DNA from: Microthyrium microscopicum
Taxonomy: Eukaryota > Ascomycota > Dothideomycetes > Microthyriales > Microthyriaceae
Direction: 5' to 3'
Length of the DNA stretch: 64,000 bases
NCBI GenBank assembly: GCA_010405405.1
Contig: MU004243.1
Location: 119,340 to 183,339, forward strand
The translations under genes and the position numbers were made by a program. A model generated the notes under the pieces. The model made no database searches, was not told the origin of the DNA, and saw only the letters and a list, made by a program, of their open reading frames with translations. The number at the start of each line of letters is the position of its first letter. The first letter of the stretch is position 1. Positions 56,570-64,000 of the stretch are shown one piece after another.

Positions 56570-58745
56570 AATACCAAAGAGGCGAAACAAATGCGGGCCG
56601 GCGGAAAGTTGACGCAACCACCCTGGGATCAAGGCTTTCAACACTTATCGATATGGCCCAAAGTATCGGAAGCTCGGAACTTTCCTTCGTCGTTCCGAGT
56701 TGCCGCTGCTGGATTTATTGCCCGACGACATGTCAAAGTACTCGAACTCACCGGCATATGATACGAGCCGAGTTTATTGTTTATTCATTTCAAATGAAAA
56801 CTTTTACTGCCAAAATTAGAGGCTTGGTCGAGGGCTTTTTCATATATACAGTAATTGGGCCAGTCATGAGCAGCAGCGAGCTGGTAGATGGCCAATGTCA
56901 AACAAGCGCATTGAATTGCACCGCCACCATTGAATGTGGGATGCTCCAGGAATCCAGGATCAGGTTTGTTCCACGAATTTGCTCGCGCTTTGGCTTCCGT
57001 GTTTTTTATTGCCTCGGCTTGGCCTGGCGTACATATCGTCCAACCTGGGACATGCATAATCCAATTACACAAGGTTTAGGATACCACTTTGCTACTCCTT
57101 GTCCCGTCACCTGCGAGGTGATGGCACCGTGATGCAAGAAGCGGGCCCTCCGAGACACACGGCCCAAGTATTCCCAGGCATTTGTTTCCTAAGCTCAACT
57201 ACTCCGGCTCGCCGAAATCGCGCCTCAAGATCTTCACCAGATTTGAGGCTTAGCACCCTGAGGCTCAAGCGTGTGAGGCGGCCACGAGGCTTGGCCGACG
57301 ACACTCAACGTCAGTCGGAAATTTGTCAAGTCCAGATCAGCAAAGTTCATGAAAAGGTTTTTTAGTTGAAGCGTTTAGTAGTGGCCATAGGGAACTGATA
57401 GAAGCGCTGAAGCTACGAATCTTGCTACATCTACTGGCTAGCTGGGACAAGGTGTCATCTCGCTGTTGAGAGGGTCACATGGATGTGGTTCTCAAGGTTG
57501 TCTGAATGTGGCTTGGATCAAGTCCTCTCTTGGCACATTCATCCATGTTCATTGGCCGTAAGGTCTTCAACGTCTAAAAGTAGCTTTCACCGCTACCACC
57601 TATCAACATCTGTATCACGCTTGCCATCGGAATTGGGCACACTTCCCCCCATACTCCCTTGCTCGACCTAGACTTGCCTCTCAATCTGGCTGCCTGGACT
57701 CTGGAAACGCTTTTCTAATTCATCCCAGAACAGAGTTTGCGCCGGGTTATGGCGCTGCCACTTACTTCCCCAAGAAGGGTTCGCGGGTTGGAGGAACTAC
57801 TTTGCCAACTGATAATGACAGCCTCACCCGCGGGAGGTAGCCCTTTGACAGGCGATCGCGTCCAGCGGCAGAATCCTCGCCAAAGTGGGTCTTCTTAATC
57901 TGTCTAACCGCTCAGGCGCTTCATTGTGTCAGAAGCGACAATTGTGAATATTGGTCAGGTGGCACTACAGTTCCAAGGTTGAATGTCTGGTTGCATTTTG
58001 GCCATCAATGATCATAGGGTCCTGGGGTTGACGGAACAAGGCAAAGCTGCAATGCAGGCTGCACATCTCTTGGGAAACAAAACAGAAGTTCTTTTGCAGC
58101 TTGGCAGGCAAGGCCGTTGAACGCTGCGAGGGGAAGCTTAGGACGTTTGATATTGCCAGGCTAGAAGACGGGTCTGCAGCAATACCATCTATTTGATTCC
58201 TAGGATGAGGCTGCCAGCAAACAAGCGGCAGGTTTTGCCAGAACGCGGACAAGTGCGAGGACGCGTCTGCAGGTAGGAGGGGCTCTTTCGGCCTTCAGCT
58301 ATTGATCTCCAGACATGCAGATTCAATATGCACGCTCGAGCACTTTTTTGGCTGCAGAATGGGGCTGGGTACAGATGCATAGCAGTAGTGCGTGGGTCTC
58401 CCCGGCCAAAAGTCTATGCTTCCATCAAAGATGCCCACGGCCGCTGACACCCGTACGCTTTGAGCTCTCGCCCCCATGATACATAAGATGGCGACACCAC
58501 CATCAAGCCTCATTTTCTTCTCTCTACCCACCTCTTCCGTCTCTATATTCACGACTTCATTCCCTTCTCTCCCTTCCTCCTATTCGTTTATCCTTTGTTC
58601 ATTCACGGCGCGCACACTACTTCCCTCGTTGGGACCGCCCTCTGGATTATCACCCTTCTCGTAATTCTTTTTCTCCTGCCCTTCTCCTCGTCGTCCCATA
58701 TCAATATCGCATTATTTTCGTATCAAACAACAAATCGTCATCATC
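56570..58745. other. Gene-poor stretch and 5' leader
   Basis: 2.2 kb. A 198-codon plus-strand frame at 56536-57132 begins inside the MITE and has no domain, so I reject it. From about 58480 the strand becomes C+T-rich, as in fungal promoters and leaders, ahead of the gene at 58746. Confidence 0.5.
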
Positions 58746-59810
58746 ATGGTTATGAATCTTCTCCCCGCATCGGCGCAAGCCTTTGCTCCACGATCAAATC
58801 CTACCATTGTGCTCAGCTCCAAGGTTGAACCCTGGTTGACTCAGACACTAAAGCGCATCAACAAGATCAAGAGGCCATTGAACAGTGTACCACAGCATTA
58901 CCGGTGTTTGACAGAAACATTGTCCGGCGAAGCAGCTCTCTGGACCCTTTGTTCAATCATGCTACCCAAGAAGCCCGATGCCGATCTGGTCAAGGACTCA
59001 AACCCACTAGTGGAGGCCATGTTCAACTATCAACTTCTACACATTGAAGCATATGTTGTACATGTCGATATGGTTTCGCAACATGAAGTCGCTTTCAAGC
59101 TTACCACAGAGAGCATCGATGCCTTGACAGAGTACCACAAGGAGATCTATTCCCTCGATGTGTCTGCCAACACGTGGTCCTGGCCCGAGAAAGAAGTTCA
59201 ACTTAAGAAACTCCAGGATGAGTTCATTCAAGCTGTCAACCGATTTGTCTTCCGCACTGGAGTTCGCGCTCTAGAAGGTCTTGAGGAGGATGGTGCTGGT
59301 GAGTTGTTGGATGCTCGCAGTGATGACGTGAAGAACGCCGTCATGGGACTTTTCCAGCCTCTCCTACCACCTCCACCAAGAATCGTGGATGTTGTTCGCC
59401 CTGCCCCAATTCTACCTAGCAACACCAACGCTGGCAACTGGTGGCAATCGCAAGCATCCCTGGCTCCACCTATCGCGGCAGTAGACTCCTGGAGAGTACT
59501 TCCATCGACTCCCAGTCCTACTATTGCTGCCTGCAGTGAACCACAACAGACCTTCTGGGCTCCAGCGACAACCATGTCCATGGATTTTCAGCTTCCTTCG
59601 CCAGCTCCATCATACAGTCAGCCATACTGCTCGTCCGAGTCCTACTACAGCCCACCATTGTCTACTGCATCGGTGGCTACATCTATTGCAAGCCTTCCAC
59701 TGCCTAGCATGCTTCCACAATGCGGTTCTACCGCTGGTCCTGCTGGCTTTGGCAACAGCTTTGCCTGGAGCGTACAAGAATTCGCTCCAGTATACGCCTC
59801 TGTCGTATGA
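58746..59810 (+). CDS. Hypothetical protein, 354 residues
   Basis: Intronless. Residues 1-210 look helical and folded (VEPWLTQTLKRINKIKRPLN, EAALWTLCSIMLPKKP, PLVEAMFNYQLLHIEAYVVH, EKEVQLKKLQDEFIQAVNRF). After a PLLPPPPRIVD hinge, the last 140 residues are Pro/Ser/Ala/Tyr-rich and probably disordered. No signal peptide or membrane segment. Start at MVMNLLP; the second ATG two codons later is also possible. Codon use looks like that of a real, well-expressed gene, and it sits alone with more than 2 kb of non-coding DNA upstream and nearly 2 kb downstream. I do not recognise a family. Confidence 0.7.
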   Translation: MVMNLLPASAQAFAPRSNPTIVLSSKVEPWLTQTLKRINKIKRPLNSVPQHYRCLTETLSGEAALWTLCSIMLPKKPDADLVKDSNPLVEAMFNYQLLHIEAYVVHVDMVSQHEVAFKLTTESIDALTEYHKEIYSLDVSANTWSWPEKEVQLKKLQDEFIQAVNRFVFRTGVRALEGLEEDGAGELLDARSDDVKNAVMGLFQPLLPPPPRIVDVVRPAPILPSNTNAGNWWQSQASLAPPIAAVDSWRVLPSTPSPTIAACSEPQQTFWAPATTMSMDFQLPSPAPSYSQPYCSSESYYSPPLSTASVATSIASLPLPSMLPQCGSTAGPAGFGNSFAWSVQEFAPVYASVV

Positions 59811-61714
59811 ATAGATCCATGACCGGACTTTCGCGAAACTCAAAACTCACAAAACCTGACTGGAATCCTGGCGACTTCTGAAGACATCTCTCTGTAAAAA
59901 CCTCTTCACGGCCTACGCGCATAGATCTGCGACTACGATCAGAAACGAAATATGCGATGTTGTACGATTGATGTCACGCATCATGCCATAATGCATACCC
60001 GGGACGGCGTTCAATCCATTTTAGCACGGCATTTGATACCTCTTTGTTTCCTATGTCATTTTTAGCGAAGCGTTGCTTTTTTCGATTTTTTATTTGATTT
60101 GCATATTGGCCTGGTTCCAATTCAGACAACCTCAAACTTTTACAGAGGCTCTGTTGCATCCAGTGTAGAGAAAGATAGCCTCACGGCTGACTGGGCGGAT
60201 TTTGTTTCTTTTTCTTTTGTCACACCACTTTCTTCAATTCTTTTGCTCTATTTAATGTCGTTAATGTTTTGATGTGGACTTGTCATCACGACGGGGAGTA
60301 ATGTCTCAATCCCTTGACATTTTTGTCCAACATCATCTCGGGTCACCAATCTACTGGATATGGATGGGAACCAACGACTCCCAACTATGGGCATCTGGAA
60401 TGCTGTCTAATACTTTTCCAACAACACAAACTACTCTCTGACACACCGGAGAGAACGAGGAGGAAAAACTACGACGAACCAGCGGCTCCTCTACCCTAGC
60501 GGTAGAAGTCGACCAAGGGGACCGCTTGCGGCATATGATTTCTTGGGAATGGGGAAGCGGTGTTTTCTCTCTCCTCTGCTTCCTTGGCGTGGATGAGTTG
60601 GGGTGGGTGGAGTTGGATATAGGGTCATCTACTAGGAAAGATGCTGGAAACACTGAGGAAGTTGAGCTTCCTCTGAACTAGCGACCGGTTTCGCTGTGGG
60701 CAACTTGTAGAAGCAGTGCTTCTGTCGTTTGTCTCGCTGTACTTAGTAACTGTAATCGCAATTCCAACAAAAAAAATATCCCAACATTCTTGTTCTCCTG
60801 TTTATTCGGATGTCGTGAAATGTCGAGTCTAAGCGCAAGCGCTCGGAGGAGTTTAGGTTTATTGTGTCAGTCAATGCAGGAAGTTGCCACATCGGTACGC
60901 CGAAGAGGGTATTTCCGACGACAGGGCTACAATGTATGAAGGAAAATGTTAGGGCTGGGAAGGTTACGCAAGGGCAGTGCAATACTTGTCGTTGGCGAGA
61001 TGGCGACTTATGGTCAGCAGTTTGGTTGAGATAATTTACCTGGGCTGGCATGACCGATTGCCTTGGATTGGAACATGGTTTAGAGTGGTCAAGTGTGCGT
61101 TTGTAGAGAGAAATGGGATTAGATTGGCGCAAACGAAATCAGGACATTTCCTGATGTTAAAAAGCAGAGAGATTTGTTGTTGAAACATTTGGAGCTGCAT
61201 AGCGTCTACAGCCGACAGCCCTTGAGGACAGAAATCGATTTGGTGTTGAGAAGTTGAGAATTGATTATTGATTATTGAGGATCACTGGTTGCACCTGCCG
61301 CCGGATTTGTTGGATTGTTGGTGGTTCTTGCCAGTTGAAGTTGCAGCAGCGGCAGTCGCAACTTCCCTTCCTTTCCTCCCCCTCCCACGTCAGAATTGGA
61401 AGTCGCAACCCAGGTTCAGCAAGGCCAACCAAGGCAAGGCAAGCTGTACAGGCCAGGCCAGGCCGACTATCCGAATCACCGGCTGAAAGGACCTTCAACA
61501 TCAAATTGAACTCAGACACACGGCGAGACGGACCTCGACATCTGTGGCATCTGACATCCTCACTACTCCAAGCCTAGAACTCAATCTATCCACCACCTAC
61601 GGTACCTACCTCGACAGTCGACATCACCATATCAGCCATTCCCTTTTGAGCTTGCCTTCTTTTCCTACTTTCCCCTCGGCCGCCTGTGCCTCCAGCGCCC
61701 TGTGAGGTTGCGAT
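59811..61714. other. Intergenic, long upstream region of Vid24-domain gene
   Basis: 1.9 kb without a supportable gene. The last 150 bp is C+T-rich. Short frames on both strands have no domains. Confidence 0.5.
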
Positions 61715-63788
61715 ATGCCTCCAAGTAATTCACTCCCAAGCCTGTCATTGGCCTCAAATAGCTGTTCCTAACTTGGTATCTTTTGTATAGCTTCCTCGCA
61801 TCCACGAACAACCTCTAGTCCTCCTCCTGTAAGCTCTCGTCCGCCTCATCATCCCCCGGGTTTAGTGCAATCTAAATCCCGGATACCTTCATTTGTCCTT
61901 GTACAAGACGCTGACCTTCACTTTTTTCTAGGATACTGCCTCTCATTCCGCCTATCTTTCCGCTCTACGTCAGATTGATCGCATACCAGTTCCTGATCTC
62001 GCCTCAACTCTCACTACTCCTACCGATCATGCTAGCTCAACCGACCTTCAACTTAGCCATCGTAGAACCCCAATAGACGCCCGAAACATACTGCGCGACT
62101 ACCGGAACGCTCCGGAGATAATCGAAGCTCAACGGCAACGTATCGCCCGCTTGACTGAAACTTGGCGCAACAGCATGGAGGAACAAGACGCCCGGGTTGG
62201 AAGACTCAATCGAGTATTAGCACAACTTTCCAGCATACAGAATCGTCAGAGCACAATTGGAAATGAACAACCTCGGCGAAGCGCTCCATTTCCATTATGG
62301 AATTCCACATCGGATCAGGGTCCAAGTTCGCGGGAATCTGCCAGTCAAGCAGAGATTCTCCGGATACAGCGGGAGAGTGCCGAGCGACAATCTGAGCTGA
62401 TTCGCATTCAAAGAGATACGAGAGAAATGATGCGAATGCTAGCTTCAAATGCCGAAACGATGCATGAATTGGCTGAATCAGAACGGGCACTACGATCCGG
62501 TATAACACAACGAGCTAATGTTTCTTCATCGTCGCACTCGGAGCGCGTAATAAGACAAGATAGTCGACGCCATCCTAGGTACTGGAGTCGCCATCGAGAA
62601 CTTCTGACGAGGGCAGCGGAGCATGTAGAAGGAACTACTGGAGCAGACCAAGGAATGCAGACTGACTCCACCCCAGACCGAACCTACACTCGAAGTAGTT
62701 CATCAAATCCTGAAGGGTATGGCCTAGCAACCCAACGCGCAATGTATGACCGGTCTTGTCAACGCGATGACTCTTACGAAATGATGTTCCAAACGGCTTT
62801 TATGTACCTATCAAATCTACGACATGCTTCTAGTCAAGAAGATGGAGAATATCTTGCAAGGAGCGCTGGCTACGCACCCAAAGACTACCAAAACCCGAGT
62901 TTTGTCTCAAATCTTGACTCTATAAAACGTCCTCAACCCTCATCTCTTTTGGAAAGCGGCGCCGAGTTTGGAGGATATCAATTCGCAGACAAAAAACATC
63001 CAGATTACACCACAAGCCAGTCCGCAAGGCACGACTACTCCTCCTCAACTACATATTCCTCATATACCTCCCGATCCTCTGGCATGAGCACAGCCATGAA
63101 TCCCTCCGTCATCGGTCCATGGGACAGCACCGCCAACCTAATAAATACAAACTTTCACCCGCCCGCCACTACAGACAGCTGGCCCGTCAAAGTCGTCGTC
63201 TACGATGTGGACTTTGACAAAATGACCCTCTCCGCCAGCATGGAAGCCTACAACGTACCGAACCCCGGCTCAGGTCCAACATCACCCACATCGCCCGCTT
63301 CCTTCGACGGCACACAGAAGAAGCCTATCACCACCTACCTTGAAGGCGAAATCATCGATCTCAAAATTCACACCTTCATCACCGAAAACTTTGCCTCCAC
63401 CATAAAACGCGATCTCACCCATTGGCGTAAACTGCCGCCCTTCAAAACGCACTCGCGGCATGAGCTGCCCGAGCGTCTTCTAAGTCGCGAGTTTCTGAAC
63501 GAGGTCAATAGCAAATATATCCTGATGCGCTGGAAAGAGCGCTGTTTTGTCAGTCATGCGTCGTCGAGCGGCATTTCAGGCGCTCCGCGCGGTACGGCTT
63601 CAAGGCCGGAGGATACGATGGAAGGCTGTGGCCTGACAATTAGTGGGTTTTATTATGTCAGTCTGCGGCGCTCGGATGGCCAGATCGATGGTCTGTACTG
63701 CGATCCGCACCCGCAGAGTACACCGTATCAGTATTTGAACCTACGGCGGCAGAAGCTGGGTGGGTTTGCGTCGTGGAAGTTTCGGTGA
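61715..63788 (+). CDS. Vid24-domain protein (GID/CTLH substrate receptor type)
   Basis: Exons 61715-61724, 61791-61828 and 61932-63788 give 634 residues; exon 1 codes for just ATGCCTCCAA. The C-terminal 230 residues are a Vid24 domain (PF09783): YLEGEIIDLKIHTFITEN, DLTHWRKLPPFK, SREFLNEVNSKYILMRWKER and LTISGFYYVSLRRSDGQIDG, ending FASWKFR. In yeast the Vid24 proteins Gid4 and Gid10 bind Pro/N-degrons for the GID E3 ligase, which removes gluconeogenic enzymes when glucose returns. The 400-residue N-terminus is longer than in yeast and holds a coiled coil (about residues 125-185) and Ser-rich disordered sequence. Receptor function inferred from the domain alone. Confidence 0.88.
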
Positions 63789-64000
63789 TGTGAATCTTGG
63801 CGCAATCTAGGGTGATGATAGATGAAGATTACGACTCTTTATTCTTTTTGGGCACGAATGGATATGACTATTAGCATTGGCGGCGTTTTTGGGCATTTGT
63901 AGCAATGCAATGGGATGTTCTGGGTGTTGGAACCCACATGGTGTTTGTTTGTTTTGTGGATTGTATGTCCTATGGTATCTAACGATTGAGCGGCGTCGAA

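Noticed and set aside
56536-57132. 198-codon plus-strand open frame
   Set aside because: Begins inside the terminal part of a MITE, has no domain and overlaps another frame on the opposite strand.
57466-57480. GAGAGGGTCAC, similar to the MITE end
   Set aside because: Only nine or so bases match and no opposite end lies within 600 bp; may be chance.

Overview
This window comes from the nuclear genome of a filamentous ascomycete (Pezizomycotina). The evidence is short 45-100 nt introns with GTAAGT-like donors and CTAAC branch points, about 25 single-copy fungal genes (pacC, ERG24, ATG27, DSC3, VTI1, CTF8, SDE2, facA-type acetyl-CoA synthetase), and a block at the left edge that looks saturated by repeat-induced point mutation (RIP). 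A Leotiomycete is my best guess, but that is inference. Exon joins were read by eye. In every multi-exon gene listed, the joins keep the reading frame and the total length is a multiple of three.

Layout: 1-480 is extremely A+T-rich, with no CpA, TpG or CpG that I could find. 484-~3200 is a piggyBac-like DNA transposon packed with the hexamer class CGKMCG. 4099-6445 is acetyl-CoA synthetase. 6.4-12.1 kb is an accessory pocket with two related small secreted protein genes (8.4 and 9.5 kb) and a decayed HET-domain gene. 12.1-34.4 kb is dense core genome: SDE2 and ribosomal protein S10 (divergent), a Gag1-like clamp protein, a flavin amine oxidase, VTI1, DSC3, ERG24, ATG27, a small membrane protein, CTF8, a secreted protein, an SNG1-like membrane protein, two coiled-coil proteins of unknown function, a methyltransferase and a GPI-type serine-rich protein. 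35.6-39.6 kb holds two convergent genes for large glycosylated membrane proteins. 40.7-46.3 kb has a GNAT acetyltransferase, an NmrA-like protein, an F-box relic and an aquaporin. 46.9-48.9 kb is pacC, with a very dense cluster of its own GCCAAG target sites upstream. 49-58.7 kb is gene-poor. It contains a LITAF-domain gene and two members of a miniature inverted-repeat element family. 58.7-63.8 kb carries an unknown conserved-looking protein and a Vid24-domain protein of the GID/CTLH degradation pathway.

Functional links: VTI1, DSC3, ERG24 and ATG27 lie next to one another, and all act in endomembrane, sterol or autophagy biology. The Dsc complex activates SREBP, which in related fungi controls ERG24-type genes. 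Acetyl-CoA synthetase and the Vid24/GID pathway both belong to carbon-source switching, but they lie 57 kb apart.

The least explained signals are: (1) the CGKMCG motif load of the piggyBac element; (2) two short non-coding elements with 3-bp target duplications whose internal hairpins show paired, compensatory differences; (3) the GCCAAG cluster upstream of pacC; (4) the tandem secreted-protein pair with matching intron position.
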